Positions 1 to 11,889 of a DNA stretch of 64,000 nucleotides are shown here, piece after piece. Numbering within the stretch: position 1 is the first letter of the stretch; each line of letters begins with the position of its first letter. This DNA is from Tetmemena sp. SeJ-2015 (taxonomy: Eukaryota > Ciliophora > Spirotrichea > Sporadotrichida > Oxytrichidae): the NCBI GenBank assembly GCA_027382625.1, contig JAJKFJ010020874.1:62001-126000 (forward strand). The letters run 5' to 3'. Below the pieces are notes generated by a model. It searched no databases and had not been told where the DNA came from. It was given only the letters and a program-made list of their open reading frames with translations. The translations under genes were made by a program, and so were the position numbers.

Positions 1-3000
1 GCAGCAGCCTTCTTTCTTCTGTTTAGTCCAAAGGCCTTTTGCGCATCCTCTCCTCCTTCCCTTCTCTTTTCTTCAAGTTTAGCAAGTCTCCATACTTCTA
101 ACACATGATAAATACTTATTTGTAGATACTTGGTTCCTAGAACAGAGTAGATAAGTTTGACCAAAGCATTTGCAGTGTGTAGACACCTTTGTTGAGAGAA
201 GAGCACAAACGACTTGAAAAAGGTATTTAGGATCTGGCGGACAAGAGAGTTCTGCCAGTTGAATGTTCTATCGAACCACTGGATCATCAACTAAGTGAGC
301 AGGAACTCCATCTCCTCGCCTTCTTGAGACTGAGTCAGCTTTCGTGAGAAAAGCATCTTGCAGATACCTTCTATCGTTATCTATCTTATGATTATACAGA
401 TATACACAAATAAGTAAGGTTAAAAGCTATATTTGAAACAATCTGAGGACCTTATCTTTGATAACCATATAGTCTTCGACTATAACCTTCTGAAGCTTTT
501 GAGTCTTAGCATCAGCTCCATGAATGATCAGTGAGTCCACACTTGACTTGAGGGCTATCACCTTCTCTCTAAGATTATCCTAAAGAACATCCTCTACAAG
601 GATGTGCAAGAAGATCCTTGCATAGTTTTGAAACACCTCTTTGTCTAACAGACAGAGAAGTCCAATTTATTTCTCTTCATATTTTTAAATTTAGCTATTT
701 TAGATTAGATTTGAATACACTCAATGGCAAGTAGCATATTATCCTAGTCCTTGGATTTGATGGTGGGTCCAATCAGTGTATCTATAATCTGCACCATGTT
801 TTGATCGTTAACATCTGCTCTGCACTGCTTGAGCAGTATCAAGCAGAGATTGAGAGCTCTTTTGTAGCTGAGTTTCTCTTTAAGTTGGATTTCTTCAATC
901 AATGCAACATAGTAGTGCAACTTCCTCAAAACCCTATTCAGCTCCTCAACAGAATAGTCTTACTCATCAATTTCTCCGTAGATCTCATTCAGTCTTTCGA
1001 GCTTCTTTTCTAGTTTAGCATGAACCTGCTCCCTCAATTTTCTGTAGTTACTCTATTAAAATAGATTACAAATGAAATTTAAAATAGATTTAATAAAAGA
1101 ATATGATTGGAGAGTCAGGCAGAGCCTCTACTGGCTCTTTGATATCAGAATATAGCTTAAAGCATGCTGATAGAGAATTCATCCGCCCTTTGGTCAAGTA
1201 ACTTCCTAGCTACAATGACTGCGATCCTGCAAATGTCATCTGAGTCCAGCACCAGAGACTCGAAAGAGAAGGGCTTGCAATAATCTTGGATGTCCCTCTT
1301 CACCCCAAGATCTTAGAAGTTGCGAATCTCTATTTAGATTTCCTAATCATCAGAGCCAGCTGGCTACAATCCTAGAGCTTCAAACTCTTCCTCATCTATG
1401 TCTGAGTCGTAAGGATTGGATTGCTTTTAAAATTTTAAAGAAAGCAAACTAATCCTAACTACGATTTTAATTTAAAGATGCTTGTTAGCTCGGCCAAAAT
1501 TATCATTCATGAAGTTGTCCTCATCCATTGCTTGCGCATTTGGATCAACACTTATTTCCTTAAGTAGGAATCTTCGTTAATGTAGAAGATGCCTATAGTC
1601 TTCGTATGAGTGACCAATTTGAGAAATGTAGCCAAAAATCAGAGACACAATGTTTCTCCTGGTTGTCTCTTCCTCTATGGTCAGTTGCAGAGAAAATTTC
1701 ATCCACTCACTGAACATTAGCCTGTCAGGTTTAAGCACAGAGAAATCTTAATGCTACTCCTAATCAATGTTAATACTTTATCGCCTAGAGAAGGATCCAT
1801 TTAAAGATATTGAGGGGTTCGAAGCTTGATAGGCAATCATGGCAGGATTAAAGAGGAGGAATTAGAAAATTTGAGAGTAGGTTTCAAAGGAAATAGAGAT
1901 GCCGTCCAGGGTTTCTAAGAATTCCCCTCCTCTGTCTTTGCGATACATCTTTGAGAACTCATAAGAGATTCTCAAGAACAGCAAATCTTATAATAAGACA
2001 ATAGATTTATTGAAGTTTTGCTCTTCGAAAGCTAGGTGCAAATTTTCGAAAGCGTTAGCCTCCTCTGGTTCCGACATTTTGACATTTGATAATTAACTGT
2101 GCTGAGTAAGTCTTCTCCCCTCTCCAGTAAGTCTTCTTTTTCTGGCTTATTCTTTAGCTCTCAATTCCTCTTCTTCTTAATCTTCCAAGGATTCACTTAC
2201 CTCTTCATCAACTACTCCAGCCATTTACTTCAGTTTTTGCACTATCTTTTGCAAATACAAAGCCAGCTTCACCTCATCCTCTACTCCAAGGCAGTGGAAG
2301 ATAAATCTGAGAAGAATAAATGGCAGCTGGATGTAGTACTCCTTCACAAATATCATCTTGCAGTCAATAACTTTGAAGATGTAGGAGAAATCTTCTCTCA
2401 TGACTGGGGCTCTCTCCTCTTAGCCGTTCTTTGCTTGATAAAGTAGTGGCTTCAAGAACTCAATGCATTCAAATCTGACTGCCTCACTTGGATCTGTAAG
2501 TCCTTCCTTCATTATAAGCATCCTCTACTCTAGAGATGGAAAATCTTCGATCTTAATACCGCAGCGATGCAACTTTTGGAAAGCTAATCTTCTTACTTCC
2601 TCATCTTTGTCCCTAAGTCGCTTACTTATGAAGATCAGAGTTGACTGAGTGAAGGGGGCTTTGATATTTGTGATTGCAGCCTTCCTCGCTTCCTTGCTTT
2701 TACTCTGAGTCATCAGTCGCATCAAATGATTGTACAGTTAGTCCTTGGGCTTTGTTTAGCTACAGAGTAATCCTGCTAACTGTATAGCGTAGAATATATT
2801 TATGATTGATATCTATCTGATGAATTTTAGATTTGGATGGTGGATCTACTAGAATTAAGAATATCGATAACAGTCTCAGACAAAGTGAACCTCAGTTCTG
2901 AGTTTAGCTTTATCTTTTCTGTTTTACCCAAATCAAAGGCTTGCACCAACTAAAAGATCAAGAACGCAGATCTTATTTAGGCCTGGAAGCTCAACTTTGG

Positions 3001-3757
3001 AGTGGAATAGATGTCAAGAACCTGCTACAAAGTTTGAGGAATCAGTGTATTCAAATCAGCTATGTTATAAGTTAGAAGGTGTGTTTAGAAAAAGAATATA
3101 TCACATTAAACATTTTTAAGGGACAGAAAATGAACTTACCTGATTAGATGTTAGGGTTGTGAGCAATATCATTGTAAAATTTCTCCAACAGTCTGTATAG
3201 ACCTTTGATCTTGCTGATCCTTCTCATCGAAAACAACAATCTTGTCAATGATTTCCGCAAAAGCAGTTTTGAAAGCCTTGAATTATCTTCTCATCATTTC
3301 CACAAAGGTATGAATATAAAATTTTTACTATGGATGACTTATAATGGTCTTAGAATGAGCACTTCTTACTTGCTGATTGGGGTCGCTTAGAATCTCAGAC
3401 ATGACTTCGAACAACCTGATATTAACTTCTTCTTAGATCTGAGCTGCAGATTTGTACTGGGGTTGCACGACAGGATTTTAACCTTGCTGGTTGATTTAAT
3501 TTAATGCATTTCCTTTTGCATTTTAAGCTGCTCTTCCTGGTACTCTTTAGACTTGTAGCATCTTCAAGTGTCTCTCTTCAAATAAATTATCATAAATTTA
3601 TAAGGTATAAAATTAGATAAAATTCATCAGACTAGATATCTCTTTCCTAGCTCAGGGACTCGCTATTCTTAGACTCATCATTTCTGTTCTTTGTTGCCCT
3701 TGAGTTGCTCTTTGTACCTTTTTTAGATTTAGTAGCTTGCTACTTTCTGGGTGGCAT
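1..3757 (-). CDS. Condensin complex subunit 3 (CAP-G/Ycg1-like), 3' partial
   Basis: HEAT-repeat subunit of condensin, which compacts chromosomes. The start is the ATG whose complement is at 3755-3757. It opens a basic N-terminus (MPPRKQQATKSKK), followed by helical repeats. The most telling stretch, 2525-2725, contains KEARKAAITNIKAPFT and RLRDKDEEVRRLAFQKL, the pattern of the condensin subunit 3 HEAT repeats. Coding continues leftwards (for example RKLHYYVALIEEIQLKEK near 850-930) and no TGA stop is visible before base 1, so the C-terminus lies outside the window. Many TAA/TAG codons are read as Gln, and several AT-rich interruptions (near 1060, 1440, 2790, 3090, 3310, 3590) are introns or IESs that I did not resolve. 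Family assignment rests on the repeat motif; another HEAT protein is the alternative. Confidence 0.62.
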
Positions 3758-3952
3758 TTTTCAAATTTAAATTTCAAAATATATCTCTTAAATGTAATCT
3801 TCTCCTTTCAAGCAATGAAGAGATAATTTATCTTCCATTTTTTTTTTTATAAAACTGTGAATGTTAAAAATAATTGTATGTGAGTTTTTGTAGTATATTG
3901 AAAATCCTTATGAATTTATAATGCCGATATTTGTTTTTGTAATAGTTTAATA

Positions 3953-4804
3953 ATGGATTCTACATGCTGCGTCACACATCTGAATTATGACGAGTAACGC
4001 AAAAACTTATCTTCTGATTAGCAACTAATCATAAGGAATGCAAGCTCAGTCAGTCTCAAATCTAACTCCAGTCTGCTGAGAACTTGCAGATTCTGCTATG
4101 AGCAGGAGATATTATTTAATGAGTTGCTATTATACTTATCTGAATTCCAATTTGAGAGCTCACACAGTTAAAGACCTAGAAATGCTTATGGCCTGGCTAT
4201 AAGAGAAGATAAAAACCCTTTGCTATCTCCTTGTGACTGTAAAGGCTCCATCCAATACATTCATAAGCAGTGCTTGAAGAAATGGGTGAACAAATCCCAC
4301 CAGACTAATATCAAAATATCACTTATTTAAATAAACTGAAAGTCATAATCAAGTGCTCTATTTGCAAGAGTGATTACACTAGCACACGAGTCACGAGAAA
4401 GTTTCATCACTTGATTCTCAAGCTAGTGAAAGTACTTTATAAAAAGAGAGAAACCATTCTGAGAGACCTGTCCCTCTTCAGTCTAGCGCTGTTGCTTTTG
4501 ATGGGCACCTTCTACTATCTCTACAGATACCAACAAGTTGAAAAAGATTCCCAGGCCTTCAATATTGTCCTCACTTTCTTTAAATCTTGACTATGAATTT
4601 CTTAGTTCTCATTATTTTATCTTTGTGAGTAGAATCACGACTCTAGAGATAATTAGAGCTGTGAAGAAGAGAGCTAGTAAAGTCAAGTTCTATCTCAACT
4701 CAGTCATCTACAAGAATGAATTCATCAATAAGCCCAAGAAGCTTGATCAATTAACTAAGTTATAATTCCTATTTATGAATCATGAGGAAGGATTCAGAAA
4801 ATGA
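3953..4804 (+). CDS. RING-CH (RINGv/MARCH-type) membrane E3 ligase-like protein
   Basis: Probable membrane-bound ubiquitin ligase. From the ATG at 3953 the protein has a short Ser-rich N-terminus and then the RING-CH zinc ligands: CRFCYEQE, SPCDCKGSIQYIHKQCLKKWV, and CSICKSDY. The Cys4-His-Cys3 order with the Trp after the fifth Cys is diagnostic. A hydrophobic segment (LFSLALLLLMGTFYYLY) follows as a membrane anchor, then a basic tail. The frame is broken twice; deleting insertions flanked by ATCAA (4310-4347) and TCTTT (4577-4619) restores both the zinc-binding region and the tail, which ends at TGA 4802-4804. The first deletion recreates the final CxxC ligands exactly. MARCH proteins usually have two or more membrane spans; only one is clear here. 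Confidence 0.82.
4310..4347. other. IES, pointer ATCAA
   Basis: A 38-bp AT-rich insertion in the RING-CH gene. The direct repeat ATCAA lies at 4310-4314 and 4348-4352. Excision joins ...QTNIK to CSIC in frame, rebuilding the zinc-binding domain. Confidence 0.85.
4577..4619. other. IES, pointer TCTTT
   Basis: A 43-bp insertion in the RING-CH gene between two TCTTT copies (4577-4581 and 4620-4624). Excision removes an in-frame TGA at 4588 and joins the membrane segment to the basic C-terminal tail. Confidence 0.7.
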
Positions 4805-5095
4805 ACTCAAAAAAGAGAGGAGAGCTTAGAAATGCTTGAACTTTAAAATTAATCAAATATCATATCAAAGCACATCTGAATTTAATAAACCATTTAATAT
4901 AAAATTAATTCATGCTAAGCCCTTGGAAGACTTATTGTCGAGTTTGGAAGTGTTTGTAGTTTAACTTTATGATTTATAAAATTATCTTCAATTTAATAAT
5001 AATTACATACATCATATTACTCTATTTAATGTATTGAAAAATGAAGCGATTATATTTTTTGATGATCATTTTCTCAATCTCATTCCAAATCAAAA

Positions 5096-6325
5096 ATGAT
5101 AAAAGTGACAGTGCGATCCCAAGTTTCATAGCAGCACCACAGCCACAACTCTTCAACCAATCTAGCCATCCATAATCCCAATACATCTCTCTCAACTGCT
5201 GCTTCCATATCCACCAATGCGAATGGCTCTAGCTATGTAGCCCACCCAAAGTTATCTTCCTCACACTCATCCAAAGTAATTCCTGTAAACCTAGAAACAG
5301 AGACTTTCTCAGACTTTATTCAAAAATGCTCCGACGCACTTAACATCAAAGCCAAGAGAGTTTTCACAAGTTAAGGGCAACAGATATATTTGCTCCTGGA
5401 TTTGATTAATCAAGAGACCTATCAAGTCACAGAGGTAAGTTAAGAAGTCAGAAAAACATCTCATTTCATTTCGAATCTAGCAACAAGATTTGATTGATTT
5501 AATTTTAGGGAGAGCTGTTTTAGATGAAGGAGCCTGTATCCATAGTAGCATCAAAGCAATTGTCGACTCAGAGCCCCTCAAATGTTCAGAGTTAGTAAAC
5601 TCAGCACACTATTTCAATGAGATCTTTGAACGATTCAATGATCAAAGGCAGTATGCCCTCAGTACCAACTGTGAGAATAGCCTTGTTGGGCGCAGCTCAA
5701 TCAGGGAAGACTGCCCTCGTCTGCTAATACTTCTTTAATAAGTTCAATGACGATTACTAGCCAACCATAGAGGATACTTACTCAAACTAAGTCAATATAG
5801 ATGACGATCAAGTTGAACTTCTTCTTATTCTAATTTAGAGTAACTTTAGCTTCTAGACACGGCAGGGATGGAAGAGTACAGTAATGCACTCAGTGACTAT
5901 AAATTGAAGGAGCGAGATGCTTACCTGATCTGCATCAATGTAAATGATCCTAAAGCACTAGACCAAGTTGATTAATACTACAGAAGGATCTACGCCTATC
6001 ATCCCTAAAGGGATGTAAGCATAATACTTGTGGGCTGCTAGAGCGATAGAGAAAGTGAAGAGGATAAAAGCGGCAGTGGCAGTCAGCGTAGATTAACCTA
6101 CAAGACAATTGAGAAATTCGCCCAAGATAGAAGGTCACCTTATATTGAATGCTCAGCCCTTAAAAATGACAATGTCAGTTATATCTCACTCTTTAAAAAT
6201 TTTTGTTCAGTGAGGTATTCGAGATGGTATGCAGAGAAGTAAAAAAGTTCTCGACTAGGAGGATTGAAATCTTTAATAGCTTTCACACTTAGAAGGCATG
6301 CTGCAATGGCTGCCTAATCTTTTGA
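5096..6325 (+). CDS. Doublecortin-like domain fused to Ras-like small GTPase
   Basis: The ATG at 5096 opens a Gln/Ser-rich N-terminus followed by a doublecortin-like fold (SDFIQKCSDALNIKAKRVFT, then a GQQIYLLLDL strand). A 74-bp GT-AG intron lies at 5435-5508. After a Ser-rich linker comes a Ras-type G domain: G1 GAAQSGKTAL, switch I threonine in DDYQPTIEDTY, G3 DTAGMEEY, and G5 ECSAL. The G4 motif is unusual (VGCQSDRE instead of NKxD), which should alter guanine specificity. The protein ends CLIF before TGA 6323-6325, a CaaX-like prenylation signal preceded by further Cys residues, so membrane attachment is likely. Two IESs (5818-5849, 6175-6206) must be removed to keep the G domain in frame. 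The doublecortin call is weaker than the GTPase call. Confidence 0.75.
5818..5849. other. IES, pointer CTTCT
   Basis: A 32-bp insertion immediately before the G3 motif of the Ras-like domain. CTTCT repeats at 5818 and 5850. Excision joins VELL to DTAGMEEY in frame. Confidence 0.82.
6175..6206. other. IES, pointer TCAGT
   Basis: A 32-bp insertion near the end of the Ras-like domain. TCAGT repeats at 6175 and 6207. Excision joins KNDNVS to EVFEMVCREV, the last helix of the GTPase. Confidence 0.8.
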
Positions 6326-6489
6326 TTACAAATCTACGATAATATTCTCACGCATCTCAAATCCACATCGAATTTATAAAATTAGTAGCTCTATTAAGTT
6401 AGTTTGATATTAAGGGTGAAGTTAAATTTGTAAGAGTTTTAATTTTATTTTTGCAAATTTTAATTTATTAAATCTCACAATTTAAAGCA

Positions 6490-8337
6490 ATGGCAGATAT
6501 GTCATCATCACCTTCTCGATCTCAAACTAGATAATAACTATGGTGGGTATTAAATTTTCACCTCTCACTTAGCTTTAGGTTTAACTATGACACGAGCAAG
6601 TACTACTGAGTTGATAGCGATATAGGCAAGCAGACTAAAATTGAGAAAGATGGAAGTTTCTCCAAAGTGCTTATTCCTTCCATCACTGGGAAGATGAGTT
6701 TCAAACAGAGAATTGATCTCTCCAAATCTATTGTAAGTCAAGCCACTTTTCTATTTCTCTCCAATAATCTTCAATTAATATGAAGTTAAATTTAAATCTT
6801 GAGTTTTTAGAGCTAGAGCCTTGCACCTAGGATTCCTAAAACTAATCGCTCTCCTTCGAAGCTCATTTACACACCGCAGTAAGACAAGTTAGATGGATAT
6901 TCTTAGTGCCCCAGACCACTCTCACTTCCCTACGAGAACAGCATCGACTATAACTTAAGAGTGCAAACCAACCACTTTAAGCGTCTACAAAAATCCACCC
7001 TGGAGTAAATGAAGAGCTTCATGGACTCTAGAAACCAAAGCATGGACAAAAATTAGCCCAATACCTAGCCAATTTCTAGCTATATGAGTGGCACGAAGAC
7101 TGCCTATCAGATCAATGTTGAAAATTGCAAAAATGCATATAAGTAGTTTACATACTTTTAAATTACAGAGAAAAACTTCTCTCTTCAATCAATAAGCACT
7201 TAGATATGAACGTCGTGAAAGTCGTGCAATAAGTTGAAGAGCAGAGTGAAAATGCATACTCTAACCTCAAGCTTAAAACGGAAGCTTAACTAAACGCCTG
7301 AAGAAAAACTTTGATCAAATAGAAAACTTAAGGAAAAAACTTACTAGCAACCAAAGTGGAAGAACGATTCATGGGAGGTTCCTCTCCTCTCCACCGACTT
7401 AAATTCTCAATTAGGCTAACTCACCAAGAAAGGAGTCTCCTAGACAGAGCTAATTTCAAGGAACTAGCCCCAGATTTTCACCAATGATGAATTCATAAAA
7501 CCAGTCTTTTTACAATTCTAGACCTGGCACCACAATTACAGGGATCAAAACCTAGATTCAAAAGAACCTGACTGCAGTCAATTAATCCCTAAACTTGAGT
7601 CTTATGACTCCACCAGCAGAGAGAAATATGTAAAATATGCAAACAACTAATGAATCTGCTATGAATCAATCCTTCTTTCACAGCTAAACGGCACTTCAAA
7701 CTATATGATGATGACTGGTAGATCGGGCTTCCGAATAAAGCCTGAAGATAAAGTCATGTCTGGCTTCTCCACACTTAAGGACCGTTATCGAGGTACTTTA
7801 ATAAAGTCTTACCTAGAAAAAACTAGAGAGAGGCATGGAGTTCTAGAAGATGATAACGATGACACGAAGAAATCAAAACAAGCCTAGAGTAACGAAACCC
7901 AGACCTTCTTATCCGGCTTCAACACTTCTTCTTATCAAAACTCAGGATGGATAAATCCCATTCCATAAGAGACCCTCAATTTTACAGTATTCAACAACAT
8001 AAGAACTGCCTCAGAGATAAAGCAAAAGGTGAGGTAGTAAGAAATTAACTAGAAGATTTCTCTTCCAGTTAAGTAAAAGGAATACAGAGCTAAAACTAAA
8101 GGCAGGTTTGCAGCTACTTTCATAAATGACCCAGCCACAAACTTCAGCAGAGATAAAAAGTGGCAGCTAGTTGCAAATCCACAGGCGAGAGCAGCTGAAG
8201 ATAAGTACTTAAAAAGAGACAGATTCTTGATGGAGAAGAGGAGATATCAAAGGATACTTAAAGAGATATAGTGTGAGGAGGCTGCTGGTATCAAAGGAGT
8301 TACAAAGATGCCAATACAATTTTAAGCAAAAAAATGA
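6490..8337 (+). CDS. Ser/Gln-rich protein, unrecognised
   Basis: A roughly 550-residue hydrophilic protein rich in Ser, Gln, Asn and Lys; I do not recognise it. The ATG at 6490 gives MADMSSSPSRSQTRQQ. Coding then runs through at least one GT-AG intron (about 6735-6810) and a small IES (7700-7713, pointer ACT) to TGA 8335-8337. A coiled-coil-prone part lies near 7205-7350 (VVQQVEEQSENAYSNLK, FDQIENLRKKL). The C-terminal 150 residues are basic and charged (KYLKRDRFLMEKRRYQR). An in-frame TGA at 6607-6609 sits inside otherwise sensible coding sequence and is not removed by any pointer pair I found. The opposite-strand kinase gene ends 176 bp downstream, so the two genes converge. Confidence 0.6.
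7700..7713. other. Possible 14-bp IES, pointer ACT
   Basis: ACT repeats at 7700 and 7714. Excision removes a TGA and joins TALQT to GRSGF in frame. With a 3-bp pointer the evidence is mainly the restored frame. Confidence 0.5.
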
Positions 8338-8512
8338 GCATCAACTTTAAGTTAAAATCATAATAAAATTCCCTTATAAAATAAGAAGTAGACTATTTTT
8401 ACAATTTAAGATTGGTTTTAATCATTTAAACCTGACATGTCTAGATGAAATATTAATCTTTTAGAAAAAAGTCAGCAGCATTAATAGACATAATTTTAAT
8501 ATCTTAAAGGTC

Positions 8513-11500
8513 ACACTATAAAAGACAAAGTAGAGTGCTTGTGACTCTTGCTCGTATCACACCCTCTATTTTGATGATTATTTTATAAAGGTTAAGTTGA
8601 CTTCCCAATACTTTTAATGTTTAAAGTCTCAGCAAGTCCAAAGCTGGATTATTATTTTGGGAGTCTTGTGATAAAGTTTTGAGCTCTAAAATATTAAAAG
8701 CTTTATTTTTTAACAAACTCTATAAAGGCTTTCTATCCTCATTTTAGACTCAGAGTTAGGATACTACTACTGTTATTGGAAATTTTAAATTTGACCTTGA
8801 ATTGCATTTTACAGAAGTTGATTTTAGAACACTTAGCTTTCCTCCTTTTAAAACTCATTATGAAAGTCCTAATGCTTAACACTATTCAAATGGATGTTCT
8901 TTGAGTGTCTTCTCATTTAAAGAGGACTCTAGTAGTTAAAGAATTATAATGCATAATATTATTAAGTTTTTCTCAGGGAATGATTCACTATTGGTTTAGA
9001 AAGGATTAGCTTTCAGACTCATCTATGAGCAATTTTGAGATTGAGTGTATTGAAGCGGAACATTGCTTTGGTATGCTGGGGGCTAGAACTAGGTGGTCTC
9101 AGAATGGTTAAAAAGTTCTCTTTTCTAGCTTCTCATTCGGTTAAATAGCTGCTGGGAAAGCTAACTCACCTAACTTCGCTGAATTGAGTTTCTTATATGA
9201 ATTAGTTGCTGGTTTGATTCTCGAGTCAATATGTTCTGAGTTAGCTCACTCATTCCATTTGCTTCAGTATTCTAGGATCTTAGAGGAGTTTCTATGTTTG
9301 AAGACATCTTTCTACCTCCTGCTAAAGAAAAATGCGAAAAGATTTCCTTATTGCTTATGAAGCTTGACCTAGATTAAGGGGTAGGCAAATAAGGAGTCTT
9401 ATTAGATTGGCCATGGTTCGAGTCCTAGATTTCACTCGAAAAATGACTCATAGCAGTTTTTTGTGAGGAATGATTAAATTTTCCATTAGAATCTTCTCCA
9501 AGCTTCTTGATTTAATATATATGAAAATAATGAATTAAGCATCTTTGTTCTGAGTTTTCTAAGTGAGAATTCAATTTGATCTTCATTTTTAGTTTCCCTG
9601 AAATGCTCTACTTAAATTGATGATTGATGATGCATTGGCTTTAAAGGCGCTTTAATCGGGCATTCCTCAATCATTTCTTACTCTCCAAAGTTAAGCTTTC
9701 TAAATTTAGACTTCTTAACGTTAAAGTGTATTTCTTTTGCCTAATTCACATTGGTTTAAATTCTCATAATTGCTTCAGTTTTAAGCTATGCTTCTTGTGA
9801 AACTCTTATGACAGGAGTTTTCGCAATTTTGTTGAAGTCAAACCTTGAAATTTGCTCGAATTTCTTCTCTTCAATACACGCTTTTTAAGTTTAATAGCCC
9901 TCACCAGTGTAAATATTTTCCTGATTGTCTCTGTGGGAGGATTTCTTGTGCTTTGAAGAGTGGAACTTGAGAGCCGATTCATTATTCCCTTAGTAGTTGA
10001 TTGAAGACTTTTTTAGTATAACTGGAGTATTTCTGCCAATGTGTTCACGGTTTTTATCAAGTTGATGCAATGGGGAGATATCATTAAGCACTTGCTTGAT
10101 CCGTGGACTTGCTTTTTCAGTCTCTGGTTGCTTGCTAAAATGGCTGGAGTTTGCAGCTTACCTTTCTCACTAGTCTATTACTGAATCGCAAGCTGCTTTT
10201 TTCTCCTTACAGAAAGTATTTATAATCAAAGCCTAATTAAAATTATAATGATAAGAAGATGACTATCTCTTCTTTAGTTGGTGCTGCATTAAAAAGCTTC
10301 CTTTGTTTTAATTATCTTTATCATTCAAACCTGTGAAGCTGCCCTTTAGATTGACTCTGCTTTCATCGAGCTATTTGCGTCTTCTGGAGCCACTGGTGCT
10401 TTAAGAAGTCAAAGGTCGACCCTCATTCGTGCTTTGAGAGTGCCTTGCAGTTTCAATCATTGAGCAGTTGCTTTAAGAAGTGCTGTCATCATTTCTGCAC
10501 TTCAAATCCAAAGATGGACAGCTATCTAGCAATTCAACTGAAACCTCTGGATAGCTGAAATCTTCGCAAAATTAATCTCATAAAAAAAAGACATGATTAT
10601 GATTCGTTCAGGATTTTAGTTTTGTAATCGTTAAAATCAGGTTCAGAAAACAGCAATTGCTTTGTATCTTCATTCAAGAAATAAGGTGTGCTATAAGATA
10701 AGAAGGCCAGCACTCGCATCTGCTTCCGAAGATTTTACTCGCAATCATAGAACATGAGTTTCTGTTTCTGGGTTAAAGGAATCTTAGATCTCTCATCTCC
10801 TGTAATCCATGGATGCATCAAAGCTTTCTTTGCATCATATCTCTACGATGGTGAAATTTGACACAGTTTACAGAAAAAATCCTTAGCTAGACTAAAAGAT
10901 TTGTAATTCAAGAATATATTAGATACCTTGAAAATCCCTCAGGGAAATTAAAGGATTCAAATGTAGATATGGATCTTAGTTTATCCATGAATCTATCTCT
11001 GTTCATCCCGACTTTGTAAATGGGATGCTCTCCTCTCGATAAAAGTTGGTACATAATGATTCCACACGACCAGATATCAATTCTCTACAATGAATAAATC
11101 AATAAGTTTAGTTACTTACTTTTCCGTAGGCTTGAGATTCCGCCTATTCAGGTGCCATGTAAATTAGAGTTCCAATCCTCTCATCTATTTCTTCAAAGCT
11201 AAGCACTTTGTGTTGTGTACTCAGCCCGAAGTCTATAATCTTGGTTTCTATCTTCATTCCATTCTCCCTGTTTCTTTTGAACATAACATTCTCTGCTTTG
11301 AGATCTCTATGCATATAATCGAGATCGTGAAGGTAATTAACGCCATCGAGAATTCCCTTCATTACTGTCCGTGCCTCATTCTCTGAGATATTTTAGTCCT
11401 CGTCATATAGCTTTTTTACTTATCCTCCTTCTACATACTCCATTTCTAGAAGTAGATATGCTTTGGTCTCGTATTTGTTTCTGAACTAAACGATGCCTGG

Positions 11501-11889
11501 GTGATTTAGCTTTCTCAATACCTTATACTCATTTCTCACGACCTTTAATCTCTCTTTGCTCAAATAAGGATATATGGCTTCTAATGAATGTGAATGCTGA
11601 TGTTAAGCTTGTTCATTATCTTGAGTGCTGAAAGTTGGTGTGTGAGAAGATTCTTGACCTATAAGACCACTCCAAATGATCCATAACCTAACAAGCCCTT
11701 CAGTTTAAATACTGAGTAGAAGTTAAGGTATTTTAAAAAGCAAATATAAACTTGGAATAAAAGTATTTCTTCGTTTCTTGTTTCTGCAAATTTTAAGTTG
11801 ATACAATGGAAGAATAAGCCGATTGTGATCCGAGTGTGATACTTGACGAATTCTTTGAACTGTAAGCTAAAAATTAATTTAACTCTCAT
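8513..11889 (-). CDS. CAMK-like Ser/Thr protein kinase with long Gln-rich tail
   Basis: The start ATG complements 11887-11889. The kinase domain has a glycine loop (LLGYGSFGVV), a catalytic loop (YMHRDLKAENVMF), DFG (IIDFGLS) and APE (GTLIYMAPE). Subdomain XI follows a 35-bp intron (10892-10926): RYDAKKALMHPWI. IESs at 11711-11749 (pointer ACT on plus) and 10563-10602 (pointer TTCG on plus) restore the frame. Unusually, coding continues for about 2 kb past the kinase as a Gln/Ser/Asn-rich tail. Examples are SSINYQGNNESALKF near 9990, QLTKIKM-like basic parts, and SQVSQLSQQLFNRMRSQ near 9130-9190. The last plausible codons end at TGA complement 8513-8515. More IESs must lie in the tail, for example after FFE near 9440. 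The tail makes this region look empty under the standard code. Confidence 0.72.
10563..10602. other. IES, pointer TTCG (plus strand)
   Basis: A 40-bp insertion just after the kinase domain of the minus-strand gene. TTCG repeats at 10563 and 10603. Excision joins KILNE to DFSYPEVSVELL in frame. Confidence 0.75.
11711..11749. other. IES, pointer ACT (plus strand)
   Basis: A 39-bp AT-rich insertion upstream of the glycine loop of the kinase. It is in frame, so only the conserved context and the repeats at 11711 and 11750 reveal it. Confidence 0.5.

Noticed and set aside
2099..2446. Plus-strand ORF of 115 codons, and similar ones at 3205, 4538, 13120, 49410 and 55484
   Set aside because: Those on the antisense strand of recognised genes have no independent conservation. 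The frame at 4538 is real only as the tail of the RING-CH gene, not as its own gene.
9375..9445. tRNA gene around GGTTCGAGTCC
   Set aside because: A good B-box is present, but the T-stem does not pair, no matching acceptor or anticodon arm is found, and the stretch overlaps the long kinase tail on the minus strand.
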